From NCBI GenBank assembly GCA_023014485.1, contig JAJOZX010005617.1, positions 62,001-126,000 on the forward strand: a stretch of 64,000 bases of DNA. The letters are read 5' to 3'. Of the stretch, positions 31,778-43,120 are shown in pieces. The notes beneath the pieces were generated by a model. That model worked only from the letters and a program-made list of their open reading frames with translations. It did no database searches and was not told the origin of the DNA. The stretch comes from Bathynomus jamesi (taxonomy: Eukaryota; Arthropoda; Malacostraca; Isopoda; Cirolanidae). The translations under genes and the position numbers were made by a program. The stretch's first letter is position 1. The number at the start of each line of letters is the position of its first letter.

Positions 31778-32067
31778 CACGTGATAATATTTATAAATTT
31801 AAATTAGAGCAGAGTCACTTCCGCGGTGGTTTATTGAATATAAAGATCATACAGGAATTATTCATTTTTACGTATATATATTATAATCTTGTAATATTAA
31901 AAATCTTTGACATATATATCAGTGGCGATTTCTTAATGAATGCAACGCATGCAATGCATGTGTTAAATATGTTATCTTTTCAGATCTAAGTAAGGATTAT
32001 AATTGACAAAAATAATTTTCAGAAACTAAAAATAGTCTAAGGCTTCAATCACGCATGTACTGGCTAT

Positions 32068-32235
32068 TGGGCGGTGTAAACAAAATTATGTCTTATTTCA
32101 TTAGACAATTAAGAACATTTTTCTGTACACAGATCGAAATACTTGTAGCTAAAGCATTCACTAATTCAGTCTGGGTACAGAAAAATGTTCTTAATTGTCT
32201 AGTGAAATAAGACATGATTTTGTTTACACCGCCTT
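32068..32235. mobile_element. MITE nested in hAT 2A
   Basis: GGCGGTGTAAACAAAATTAT and a ~64-base arm face the complement ending ACACCGCC. The same insertion is present in hAT 2B (42522-42690), so it predates their separation. Confidence 0.85.
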
Positions 32236-32576
32236 GCCTTGGGCAATTTTTTAAGGAGACTTCTCACTATCCATAAGATATTTTTTTTGAGCCTCATAGC
32301 TAAATTCAAAAGGCAATATGTTTTAAAATATGCTTAGAAAATTTACTTAATATTTTTACTAAAAATAATTAAAAAGCTTTGTTCTGATTTTTTTAATTAA
32401 TGAAAATAATACGGCATGCATTCAGTTTTATAGGTGCATTCACCAAAAAGTAACATCTGGCAATTCTGACAAGGCTTCTTTCCAGTACCACCGCCGCAAG
32501 CATCCACTTGTGTTCGGTGTTCCCTTTTGTGCTTTAATTATTTTGGATAATCAGTTAAATAAATTATAGCATTGTA

Positions 32577-34515
32577 GTGCCCATAATGACTGACGATGTG
32601 TTTAATCAATTGAAGACTAGAAGATTTTACTCACTCTCTTTTGATGAGAAAAAGCGCATATTGAATAATGGCAGACCGATTCCACATTTGAATTTAAGCA
32701 AAGAAAATAAAGGCTTCACTAGGAAATTTAATCCTAAGCTGTATGATGATGTTCCTTGGTTATGTGGAAATATTTCAAATAACAAATTGTACTGTTGGTC
32801 GTGTTTCCTATTTTCAAGAGATAACTCTGTGTGGAATTCTGTTAGTCGTGGATACGACGATTTAAACAATTTACATACTGCAATTTCTCGCCATGAAAAA
32901 TCTCTTGCTCACATAAATGCATTTGTTGATCTTAAAACATTTGGAAAGTCAGAAAGAATTGATTTAATACTCGACAAGCAGAAATCAGTTGCCATTTCCA
33001 GACATAACGAAGAAGTTAATAAGAATCGAGAAATTTTGAAACGTTTGATTAGGATAACATGTTTTTTAGGTATGCAAGAATTAGCATTTCGCGGTCACAA
33101 TGAAGAAGAAAACGCTGACAATAGGGGTAACTATATTGAATTAGTATTTTGTATGGGAGAATTCGATGAAAAGCTTCAAAACCATTTAAAAACTGCGACT
33201 GTTTTTAAGGGAACATCATCTGCTATTCAGAATGACATAATTCAATCTATTAGTGCAGTTATGTTAGAACAAATAAAACGTGAGCTTATCGACTGCATGT
33301 ATGTGGCGATTTTATTAGATGAAACATCTGATGTCAGCTGTTTTTCTCAACTCTCTACTGTTGTTCGTTATGTTAATAAACATGGAGAGATTTGTGAACG
33401 ATTTATAAAATTCAATGACGTCAGCAATGATAGAAGTGCAGGAGCGATTTCTGATTTATCTATAAGGCAACTAGGTGAACTGGGCTGTTTGAAAAAATTA
33501 GTTGCTCAAACCTACGACGGTGCTGCTGTTATGGGGAGCGATCTAATGGAGTACAAACAAAGATTAGAGAAACTGTACCAGAGGCTATTTTTCTTCACTG
33601 CTACGCCCATAAACTTAACCTTGTTTTATCCCAAGCTGTCGCTGAAATTTCCGAATGTAATAATTTTTTTTCAGTATTAGGAAGTTTGTCAACGCGGATT
33701 GCTTGCTGGTATCGATACTTTCGATTTTAATTTTTTATTAGAAGTATTTTCTTCAATTTTTCCTTTTACTGAATATCTATTTAATGTGCTGCAAACAAAA
33801 TCTATGGATATTGTGTATAGCTCAATCACCGTTGAAAGCACTATGAAAAAAATCAAACAAATAAGGGATACAAAATTTGCAGATATGTGGGACTTGATAA
33901 CAGAAAGATGTGGTGAACCTGTATGTAAAAGGAAACAGTCTTTCTCCACAAGAGAAGTATAGTCAACTATTTCATGAAATATTCGATAATATACTTCTTC
34001 AAATGAAAGAGCGTTTCAGTTCAATGGAAATATTGGAATTCATTGAGCTTTTAGATTGCAAAAAATTTGAGTTCTATGATGTTGCTTTCCCAGAGAGAGC
34101 TTTTGAATCTTTGAAAAGAAGCTACAATTCATTTTTTGAGTTTCCTCGTCTCCGTTCTGAATTGTGTGTTTTATATTCGCACAAATCTTTTGCCAAAAAG
34201 AATGTTGCTGAGCTCCTAAAATATCTACTGGAAAGCGAAATGCACAAAGGTCTTAAGGAAATATATAAATTGACGAATTTGATTCTAACTATACCAATAT
34301 CGACAGCAAGTGTTGAGCGATCATTTTCTGCGCTTAAAAGAATTAAAAGTTATTTACGGAGTTCCCAAAGTGAAGAAAGGCTATCTAATCTTGCCTTAAT
34401 TTCAATTGAAAAAAATTTCCTCAAGAAGCTTATGGAGAATCGAGAGTACTTTTACAATTTGGTCATCGAAGAATTTTGCAGGAAAACTAGGAGAGCAGAA
34501 TTTCAATTCAAATAA
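32577..34515 (+). pseudogene. hAT transposase (TTF zinc finger, DUF4371), copy A
   Basis: The 367-codon first frame holds a TTF-type zinc finger (KLYCWSCFLFSRD, then HEKSLAHINAF, ~80-125) and the DUF4371 RNase-H-like core (AILLDETSDVSCFSQLSTVV with the catalytic Asp, then TYDGAAVMGSDL). The frame is lost at ~33560. Downstream frames at 33699-33962 and 33910-34515 continue the protein and end with the hAT dimerisation motif (PISTASVERSFSALKRIKSY). A ~190-bp deletion near 33690, relative to copy B, removes the SSTKRTSMLDKVVGKRFP/ALTRW-like region. The family resembles zinc-finger MYM-type protein 1-like genes, but the termini and target duplication show a transposon. Confidence 0.93.
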
Positions 34516-34794
34516 TGCTTCACAATTATTTAAGGTAAATTTTAAATTTGTATCTTTTTCTTTAGATCAATTCGGTAACTACTATATATAAATATGTCTA
34601 ATTTTTTGTTCGCATATTTAAGCCTAACATTAAATGAACTTTCCTTCAAAGAGGTCCCCAAAAGTTTGTAAAACACCTTTAACTTGCTAAGTTCTATGTA
34701 AACAATATGCAAAGTTTGGGCAAGAGGGTTAGGCGGATGTTTTTCTTCCATTCCATAACATTGCATGCCTGAACAAAAATGTCACGAGTCGCCA

Positions 34795-34797
<3 letters not shown>

Positions 34798-34858
<61 letters not shown>
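34798..34858. repeat. (TA)n between hAT 2A and Penelope 1b
   Basis: TA run; includes the hAT target duplication. Confidence 0.95.
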
Positions 34859-34861
<3 letters not shown>

Positions 34862-34924
34862 TAGGAGAAATCCAATGACAAGGAGAAATGTAAATGCCAT
34901 GAAAAGTCTTCTTTAATGCGCAAC

Positions 34925-34950
34925 GTTTCGAGCAATACGCTCATCTTCAG
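34925..34950 (-). ncRNA. Hammerhead-like core
   Basis: Minus strand CTGAAGA, extra T, GAGC/GCTC stem, GAAAC. N7 is A, still allowed by the CUGANGA consensus. Confidence 0.5.
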
Positions 34951-35228
34951 GCTGTTTAATAACAATGTGAAATTAAAATCAATATTGAATGAAAAACAAA
35001 ACAGAAAATTTCTATAAACTATTCATACAGACAAATTTTAAAAGACTGAGAAAAGAGGGTTAAATTCTAAGTTATACAGATTTACATATAAAAATTAAGA
35101 AGCTATTTTTAAATACATATAGTAAATGTGAAATTAATACACTGGAAAAATTAACAATAGTACACTGGAATAATGAAACTAACTAACCTTTCACTGCAGT
35201 TTCCGAGGCTAACTAATTTGAGCAGAGG

Positions 35229-36459
35229 CAAGACCTAAGTGATCTTACTAAATTCAAACAAATTCTAGAACCTGTCAATAAAGTCATTGTAAGGTTAGAA
35301 GACCAGGTTAATAGATTTCTGTCACGACTAAAGTCTTTAAAGATAATAAAAAATGATACTTACTCTCAGTTGTTCGCATCTGGTGCTAATCTTGCTCAAT
35401 TATACTGTCTGCCTAAAATCCATAAAGCTGGAACACCTCTCCGTCCTATTTTAGCTTCGTATAACTTACCCACCTTTCAATTGGCAAAATTTGTTGTTCG
35501 TCTCCTGTCCCCCTTTGCGAAAAATGCTTACACTATAAATAACTCGTTTGAATTCCAAAAAGACCTCCTTGGTAAAAACCTCGATTCAAAAAAGTTTTTT
35601 GTCAGTTTTGATGTAAAGTCGCTTTTCACAAATGTACCTGTATCTGAAACTATTGCCATTGTTTTAGATAGGGTTTTTAGCTCAGTTGATAATTTTCATG
35701 GTTTTTCATTGTCTCATTTTAAGGAACTTTTAGAATTGGTCTTCAAACAATGCTATTTCACTTTCAACAATAAGGTTTACCAACAAATTGATGGAGTAGG
35801 GATGGGATCACCTGTCGGACCGTTAGCAGCTGATTTTTTTATGACTCATTTAGAAAGTGTAATTTTTAGACAATCTCCCACTCATCTCAAGCCAATTTTC
35901 TATCGACGCTTCGTTGATGATTCGATAGCAGTCTTTGATAATGCGGTACAAGCGCAACAATTCTTTAGCTTCCTAAATTCTTTGCACCCCAATATAACGT
36001 ATACAATGGAAACTGAGCAAAATGGCTCCCTCCCCTTCTTAGATCTTTTAATTTCGAAAAACGGTGATTCTATTACTACATCAGTTTACAGGAAACCCAC
36101 TTTCACTGGTTTGGGCATGAATTTTTTTAGTTTTACTGATTTCAACTATAAGATGTCTTGTATTAAAACTCTCCTGTTCAGAGGATATAATTTGACCTCT
36201 AGTTTTACCTTACTTAATGATGAATTTAATAATCTAAGATCATACTTTACTAATAATAGTTTCCTGTTCAATATGTAGACAAACTAATTAGATCCTTCTT
36301 AAATAATGTTTATAGCCCTCAACTTCCATGTATTACAGTGCCGAAGGATATAAAATATTTCTTGGTACCTGAAATGGGTCCTTTGAATAAGGAATTTAAG
36401 CTTAAATTTACAAAATTGTTAAGGAAATTTTTTTATCATACTGATTTCCGCATCATACC
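35229..36459 (+). pseudogene. Penelope 1b first RT copy
   Basis: The frame from 35370 runs 302 codons: YCLPKIHKAGTPLRPIL, motif A FVSFDVKSLFTNVP, motif B GVGMGSPVGPLAADFF, catalytic FVDD, NGSLPFLDLL and YRKPTFTG. A one-base loss in a T run at ~36260 (sister copy has one more T) ends it. The fragment stops at CGCATCATA (36459), where the next copy begins; it has no endonuclease. Confidence 0.9.
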
Positions 36460-38726
36460 GTGACAATCTATATGACTCTGAATTTTATCAATCGTCCCTG
36501 GAATATTTATTAAATAATGAAATTAATTATAAAATCAAAGTATCAGATTCGCATAACAAGTCTCTTGGGCATTATATAACTACTCTTAAAAATACCTTGT
36601 CGTTGTTGGACTATTTATTAATAATTTCTCTTGTACAACGTGAACTAGAAAAATTTCACTCTACCATCTTGGAAACACATGAACGTAAGTTAAAGGCTTT
36701 GGGAATGAATTCACCAAATTTTTTCAATTCAGATAAGGTAATTTCGAATCTTTCTAGTTACACACTCTCCCCTCGGGAAAAGTTTTTACTGTCACTTGGT
36801 TTGCAATTTAAGCTTCCGTTGTTTCAAATATATAAGCCTTCGTTTTTTCTTTACTTTGAAAAATTTTTCAATGGCTTGAAAAATGTTCCCCATGTGGGTG
36901 AATTCAATAATTTCAAATGTCAGTTCTCAAATTTAACTCAAGAATTTTTTCATAAACTTAGAAATCTTAAATTTCAATCTTTCATATTTAGGAAGTGATT
37001 TGCAGTGTATTAAGAATTTGGCAAAGAACCAGGAGATTGTTGTGACTAGACCAGACAAGGGTAACGGAGTGGTTATTTTGAATAAATCGGACTACATAAA
37101 CAAAACTAATGAAATCCTAAGTGATCTTACTAAATTCAAACAAATTCTAGAACCTGTCAATAAAGTCATTGTAAGGTTAGAAGACCAGGTTAATAGATTT
37201 CTGTCACGACTAAAGTCTTTAAAGATAATAAAAAATGATACTTACTCTCAGTTGTTCGCATCTGGTGCTAATCTTGCTCAATTATACTGTCTGCCTAAAA
37301 TCCATAAAGCTGGAACACCTCTCCGTCCTATTTTAGCTTCGTATAACTTACCCACCTTTCAATTGGCAAAATTTGTTGTTCGTCTCCTGTCCCCCTTTGC
37401 GAAAAATGCTTACACTATAAATAACTCGTTTGAATTCCAAAAAGACCTCCTTGGTAAAAACCTCGATTCAAAAAAGTTTTTTGTCAGTTTTGATGTAAAG
37501 TCGCTTTTCACAAATGTACCTGTATCTGAAACTATTGCCATTGTTTTAGATAGGGTTTTTAGCTCAGTTGATAATTTTCATGGTTTTTCATTGTCTCATT
37601 TTAAGGAACTTTTAGAATTGGTCTTCAAACAATGCTATTTCACTTTCAACAATAAGGTTTACCAACAAATTGATGGAGTAGGGATGGGATCACCTGTCGG
37701 ACCGTTAGCAGCTGATTTTTTTATGACTCATTTAGAAAGTGTAATTTTTAGACAATCTCCCACTCATCTCAAGCCAATTTTCTATCGACGCTTCGTTGAT
37801 GATTCGATAGCAGTCTTTGATAATGCGGTACAAGCGCAACAATTCTTTAACTTCCTAAATTCTTTGCACCCCAATATAACGTATACAATGGAAACTGAGC
37901 AAAATGGCTCACTCCCTTCTTAGATCTTTTAATTTCGAAAAACGGTGATTCTATTACTACATCAGTTTACAGGAAACCCACTTTCACTGGTTTGGGCATG
38001 AATTTTTTTAGTTTTACTGATTTCAACTATAAGATGTCTTGTATTAAAACTCTCCTGTTCAGAGGATATAATTTGACCTCTAGTTTTACCTTACTTAATG
38101 ATGAATTTAATAATCTAAGATCATACTTTACTAATAATAGTTTTCCTGTTCAATATGTAGACAAACTAATTAGATCCTTCTTAAATAATGTTTATAGCCC
38201 TCAACTTCCATGTATTACAGTGCCGAAGGATATAAAATATTTCTTGGTACCTGAAATGGGTCCTTTGAATAAGGAATTTAAGCTTAAATTTACAAAATTG
38301 TTAAGGAAATTTTTTTATCATACTGATTTCCGCATCATATTTATTAATAAAACGTCTTTAGGTAGCTTTTTCTCAGCGAAGGATCGAACCCCTGACTCGT
38401 TGCGTAGCGGTGTTGTATATTTATTTACCTGCCCTAGGTGTCTCCTTGGGAATTACATTGGCAGCACTGTTCGCTCTCTCAGGGCTAGATTTTATTCGCA
38501 TATGGGAATAAGTGGCCGAACAGGTAAAATTTTAAAAACTAAAGAAGTTTCGAGTATTCGCGAACACAGCATAAAATGTAAAACTGATGTCACTTTAGAC
38601 AATTTTAAAATTCTTGGTTGTAATACTTGTCCCAACTCACTAAGAATTTTGGAATCGCTTTTCATTAAAACATTGTCCCCCAGTCTAAATGTTGACTCAT
38701 CTGCCGTCCCCCTCAATTTGCTATGA
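36456..38726 (+). pseudogene. Penelope 1b second copy: N-domain, RT, GIY-YIG
   Basis: Begins in the N-terminal domain (RDNLYDSEFYQSSLEYL in one frame, then LSSYTLSPREKFLLSLGLQF). The RT frame 37000-37923 (307 codons) has RPDKGNGVVIL, motifs A and B and FVDD, and breaks at ~37915 where CCC replaces CCCC of the first copy. The frame 37992-38726 (244 codons) completes the thumb (FLVPEMGPLNKEF), the linker and the GIY-YIG domain: VVYLFTCPRCLLGNYIGST, LRARFYSHMG and the Glu in LRILESLFI. Correcting single-base indels would be required for function; both copies break at different places. Confidence 0.92.
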
Positions 38727-39080
38727 TCCCTCCTCCTTCCCCAATTCCTTATAATCCCCCCTTCCCCAATCGCCCTCGCCATCTCTTGTTTTTCCCGTCT
38801 TGCCTCTGCTCAAATTAGTTAGCCTCGGAAACTGCAGTGAAAGGTTAGTTAGTTTCATTATTCCAGTGTACTATTGTTAATTTTTCCAGTGTATTAATTT
38901 CACATTTACTATATGTATTTAAAAATAGCTTCTTAATTTTTATATGTAAATCTGTATAACTTAGAATTTAACCCTCTTTTCTCAGTCTTTTAAAATTTGT
39001 CTGTATGAATAGTTTATAGAAATTTTCTGTTTTGTTTTTCATTCAATATTGATTTTAATTTCACATTGTTATTAAACAGC

Positions 39081-39106
39081 CTGAAGATGAGCGTATTGCT
39101 CGAAAC
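39081..39106 (+). ncRNA. Hammerhead-like core
   Basis: CTGAAGA, extra T, GAGC/GCTC stem with GTATT loop, GAAAC; identical to the inverted copy at 34925-34950. Confidence 0.5.
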
Positions 39107-39180
39107 GTTGCGCATTAAAGAAGACTTTTCATGGCATTTACATTTCTCCTTGTCATTGGATTTCTCCTAAATATTAAATT

Positions 39181-39326
39181 GAAGCTCTGTAGAAGCAACC
39201 CGCATGATTATATATATATATATATATTATATATTATATATATATATATATGCTGGAAACCCACAAGGAAAAAAGAAAAAACAAAAAGAAAAACGATTCA
39301 TTCATTTCACGTGTTTAATTGTGAAA

Positions 39327-39366
<40 letters not shown>
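39181..39366. repeat. (TA)n tracts with Penelope-3 terminal fragment
   Basis: TA runs at 39210-39251 and 39330-39366. Between them lie GAAACCCACAAGGAAAAA and TTTCACGTGTTTAATTGTGA of the family-3 terminal repeat. A mariner-type end TACAGGGTGTTTCA follows at 39364. Confidence 0.8.
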
Positions 39367-39369
<3 letters not shown>

Positions 39370-39759
39370 GGTGTTTCATAGCATGTGGGACGCGCTTTCA
39401 GGATGGATTCAGGACCTAAAAACAATTAAAAAAGTTTATATAAACGTATGCCCGAAATCGCTGTTACGCCCAGCCCAGCACTTGTTTGGGGTGGGCTGAT
39501 TATATTAAATTTGAAGCTTAAGATTTTCATGGTTGCGTTCTCTTCTATAGTTTTATTGACAAAATAATTGAACCGACAGTAACTGGGGGGGGCCTGCGGT
39601 CCCCCAATTACTGGGCCCCTTCTCCCAATTACTGGCAGCACCGCCCATAAGGCTCTCTTTAGCTAATTCAGCCCTTTTTAGAGAACCAAAAGTTCACGGA
39701 CAGACAGACTCGCAGACAAAATCACACACAACTTGCTTTTATATAATATATATATATAT
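39367..39759. repeat. Family-6 repeat copy
   Basis: AAGATTTTCATGGTTGCGTT and CTATAGTTTTATTGAC (39517-39560), then CCAATTACTGG and a GACAGACAGACT tail: a minus-strand copy of the 27.3-28.0 kb repeat. Confidence 0.75.
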
Positions 39760-40039
39760 CAGTGGCGACTCGTGACATTTTTGTTCAGGCATGCAATGTT
39801 ATGGAATGGAAGAAAAACATCCGCCTAACCCTCTTGCCCAAACTTTGCATATTGTTTACATAGAACTTAGCAAGTTAAAGGTGTTTTACAAACTTTTGGG
39901 GACCTCTTTGAAGGAAAGTTCATTTAATGTTAGGCTTAAATATGCGAACAAAAAATTAGACATATTTATATATAGTAGTTACCGAATTGATCTAAAGAAA
40001 AAGATACAAATTTAAAATTTACCTTAATAATTGTGAAGC

Positions 40040-42175
40040 ATTATTTGAATTGAAATTCTGCTCTCCTAGTTTTTCCTGCAAAATTCTTCGATGACCAAAT
40101 TGTAAAAGTACTCTCGATTCTCCATAAGCTTCTTGAGGAAATTTTTTTCAATTGAAATTAAGGCAAGATTAGATAGCCTTTCTTCACTTTGGAACTCCTC
40201 CGTAAATAACTTTTAATTCTTTTAAGCGCAGAAATGATCGCTCAACACTTGCTGTCGATATTGGTGTAGTTAGAATCAAATTCGTCAATTTATATATTTC
40301 CTTAAGACCTTTGTGCATTTCGCTTTCCAGTAGATATTTTAGGAGCTCAGCAACATTCTTTTTGGCAAAAGATTTGTGCGAATATAAAACACACAATTCA
40401 AAACGGAGACGAGGAAACAAAAATGATTGTAGCTTCTTTTCAAAGATTCAAAAGCTCTCTCTGGGAAAGTAACATCATAGAACTCAAATTTTTTGCAATC
40501 TAAAAGCTCAATGAATTCCAATTTTTCCATTGAACTGAAACGCTCTTTCATTTGAAGAAGTATATTATCGAATATTTCATGAAATAGTTGACTATACTTC
40601 TCTTGTGGAGAAAGACTCTGTTTCCTTTTACATACAGGTTCACCACATCTTTCTGTTATCAAGTCCCACATACTGCAAATTTTGTATCCCTTATTTGTTT
40701 GATTTTTTTCATAGTGCTTTCAACGGTGATTGAGCTATACACAATATCCATAGATTTTGTTGCAGCACATTAAATAGATATTCAGTAAAAGGAAAAATTG
40801 AAGAAAATACTTCTAATAAAAATTAAAATCGAAAGTATCGATACCAGCAAGCAATCCGCGTGCACTATTTTTGTTTTTTCATCAAATTTCTTTGGGTTTC
40901 AAGAATGCTTTTAAAAGATCTATTATATCTTCTTTATTTTCCTTAACTCTTTCAACTAGACGAGATGAATAGTTCCACCGCGTTGGAGCCAGTTTAGGGA
41001 AACGCTTTCCAACAACTTTGTCAAGCATTGAAGTTCGCTTAGTTGAACTGCTGAAAAATGATGACAAACTTCCTAATACTGAAAAAAATTATTACATTCG
41101 GAAATTTCAGCGACAGCTTGGGATAAAACAAGGTTAAGTTTATGGGCGTAGCAGTGAAGAAAAATAGCCTCTGGTACAGTTTCTCTAATCTTTGTTTGTA
41201 CTCCATTAAGATCGCTCCCCATAACAGCAGCACCGTCGTAGGTTTGAGCAACTATTTTTTTCAAACAGCCCAGTTCACCTAGTTGCCTTATAGATAAATC
41301 AGAAATCGCTCCTGCACTTCTATCATTGCTGACGTCATTGAATTTTATAAATCGTTCACAAATCTCTCCATGTTTATTAACATAACGAACAACAGTAGAG
41401 AGTTGAGAAAAACAGCTGACATCAGATGTTTCATCTAATAAAAATCGCCACATACATGCAGTCGATAAGCTCACGTTTTATTTGTTCTAACATAACTGCA
41501 CTAATAGATTGAATTATGTCATTCTGAATAGCAGATGATGTTCCCTTAAAAACAGTCGCAGTTTTTAAATGGTTTGAAGCTTTTCATCGAATTCTCCCAT
41601 ACAAAATACTAATTCAATATAGTTACCCCTATGTCAGCGTTTTCTTCTTCATTGTGACCGCGAAATGCTAATTCTTGCATACCTAAAAAACATGTTATCC
41701 TAATCAAACGTTTCAAAATTTCTCGATTCTTATTAACTTCTTCGTTATGTCTGGAAATGGCAACTGATTTCTGCTTGTCGAGTATTAAATCAATTCTTTC
41801 TGACTTTCCAAATGTTTTAAGATCAACAAATGCATTTATGTGAGCAAGAGATTTTTCATGGCGAGAAATTGCAGTATGTAAATTGTTTAAATCGTCGTAT
41901 CCACGACTAACAGAATTCCACACAGAGTTATCTCTTGAAAATAGGAAACACGACCAACAGTACAATTTGTTATTTGAAATATTTCCACATAACCAGGGAA
42001 CATCATCATACAGCTTAGGATTAAATTTCCTAGTGAAGCCTTTATTTTCTTTGCTTAAATTCAAATGTGGAATCGGTCTGCCATTATTCAATATGCGCTT
42101 TTTCTCATCAAAAGAGAGTGAGTAAAATCTTCTAGTCTTCAATTGATTAAACACATCGTCAGTCATTATGGGCAC
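40040..42175 (-). pseudogene. hAT transposase copy B
   Basis: Starts MPIMTDDVFNQLKTRRFY at 42175, as in copy A. The TTF finger and the first 185 residues are intact. The frame breaks at ~41620 (ENAD then shifted) and resumes at 41474-41073 with FLLDETSDVSCFSQLSTVV and TYDGAAVMGSD. 41067-40882 carries the TKRTSMLDKVVGKRFPKLAP and TRWNYSSRLVE segment missing from copy A. 40671-40184 continues to the dimerisation part (TTPISTASVERSF). Several breaks differ from those in copy A, so neither copy is functional as written, although the two would be mutually informative. Confidence 0.92.
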
Positions 42176-42521
42176 TACAATGCTATAATTTATTTAACTG
42201 ATTATCCAAAATAATTAAAGCACAAAAGGGAACACCGAACACAAGTGGATGCTTGCGGCGGTGGTACTGGAAAGAAGCCTTGTCAGAATTGCCAGATGTT
42301 ACTTTTTGGTGAATGCACCTATAAAACTGAATGCATGCCGTATTATTTTCATTAATTAAAAAAAATCAGAACAAAGCTTTTTAATTATTTTTAGTAAAAA
42401 TATTAAGTAAATTTTCTAAGCATATTTTAAAACATATTGCCTTTTGAATTTAGCTATGAGGCTCAAAAAAAATATCTTATGGATAGTGAGAAGTCTCCTT
42501 AAAAAATTGCCCAAGGCAAGG

Positions 42522-42690
42522 CGGTGTAAACAAAATCATGTCTTATTTCACTAGACAATTAAGAACATTTTTCTGTACCCAGACTGAATTAGTGAATGCT
42601 TTAGCTACAAGTATTTCGATCTGTGTACAGAAAAATGTTCTTAATTGTCTAATGAAATAAGACATAATTTTGTTTACACCGCCCAATAGC
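42522..42690. mobile_element. MITE nested in hAT 2B
   Basis: Same palindromic insertion as 32068-32235. Confidence 0.85.
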
Positions 42691-42830
42691 CAGTACATGC
42701 GTGATTGAAGCCTTAGACTATTTTTAGTTTCTGAAAATTATTTTTGTCAATTATAATCCTTACTTAGATCTGAAAAGAGAACATATTTAACACATGCATT
42801 GCATGCGTTGCATTCATTAAGAAATCGCCA

Positions 42831-42870
<40 letters not shown>

Positions 42871-42877
<7 letters not shown>

Positions 42878-43013
42878 AATAAAACCACGAAGGAAAGGAA
42901 ACACAAAATGTTGCTCAAGCGCTTTCGTCTAATGACATCCTGAGGATGTCATTAGACGAAAGCGCTTGAGCAACATTTTGTGTTTCCTTTCCTTCGTGGT
43001 TTTATTCATCATA
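42871..43013. repeat. Near-perfect 143-bp palindrome with hammerhead-like core
   Basis: GATGAATAAAACCACGAAGG...TCTAATGACATCC faces its exact complement around CTGAG. (TA)n lies on both sides. Reads as a pair of terminal-repeat halves joined centrally. Confidence 0.9.
42940..42961 (+). ncRNA. Hammerhead-like core at palindrome centre
   Basis: CTGAGGA, extra T, GTC/GAC stem with ATTA loop, GAAA. A short stem II; unproven. Confidence 0.35.
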
Positions 43014-43046
43014 AATATTTTTCACGTGTTACTTTCGTGAAATAAT

Positions 43047-43097
<51 letters not shown>

Positions 43098-43112
43098 GAG
43101 AGAGAGAGAGTT
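43014..43112. repeat. (TA)n then (GA)n
   Basis: TA run 43051-43094 followed by a GA run to ~43110, at the 3' border of the LINE. Confidence 0.95.
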
Positions 43113-43120
43113 AGAAGGAG

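Larger units (their letters stand above)
31920..34797 (+). mobile_element. hAT element 2A (DUF4371/ZMYM-like transposase)
   Basis: Terminal CAGTGGCGA (31920) and TCGCCACTG (ends 34797), flanked by an 8-bp duplication ATATATAT. Length 2878. Nearly identical to element 2B (39760-42833) in the opposite orientation, but it lacks ~190 bp of transposase sequence at ~33690. Confidence 0.93.
34857..39180 (+). mobile_element. Penelope-like element 1b: composite tandem copy with inverted 3' end
   Basis: Three joined parts. 34857-35226 is the inverted 3' untranslated end. 35229-36459 is a plus-strand copy of mid-RT to early endonuclease linker. 36456-39180 is a longer plus-strand copy from the N-terminal domain to the 3' end. 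35229-36459 is almost base-identical to the matching part of the second copy (37119-38340). The outer ~370 bp form terminal inverted repeats. Confidence 0.93.
39760..42833 (-). mobile_element. hAT element 2B, inverted sister of 2A
   Basis: Ends CAGTGGCGACTCGTGAC (39760) and TCGCCACTG (42833), in TA flanks. Length 3074. It keeps the ~190 bp that 2A lost. Confidence 0.93.

Noticed and set aside
32577..33680. Domesticated ZMYM1-like host gene
   Set aside because: Terminal inverted repeats, target duplication, a sister copy and frame damage show a hAT transposon.
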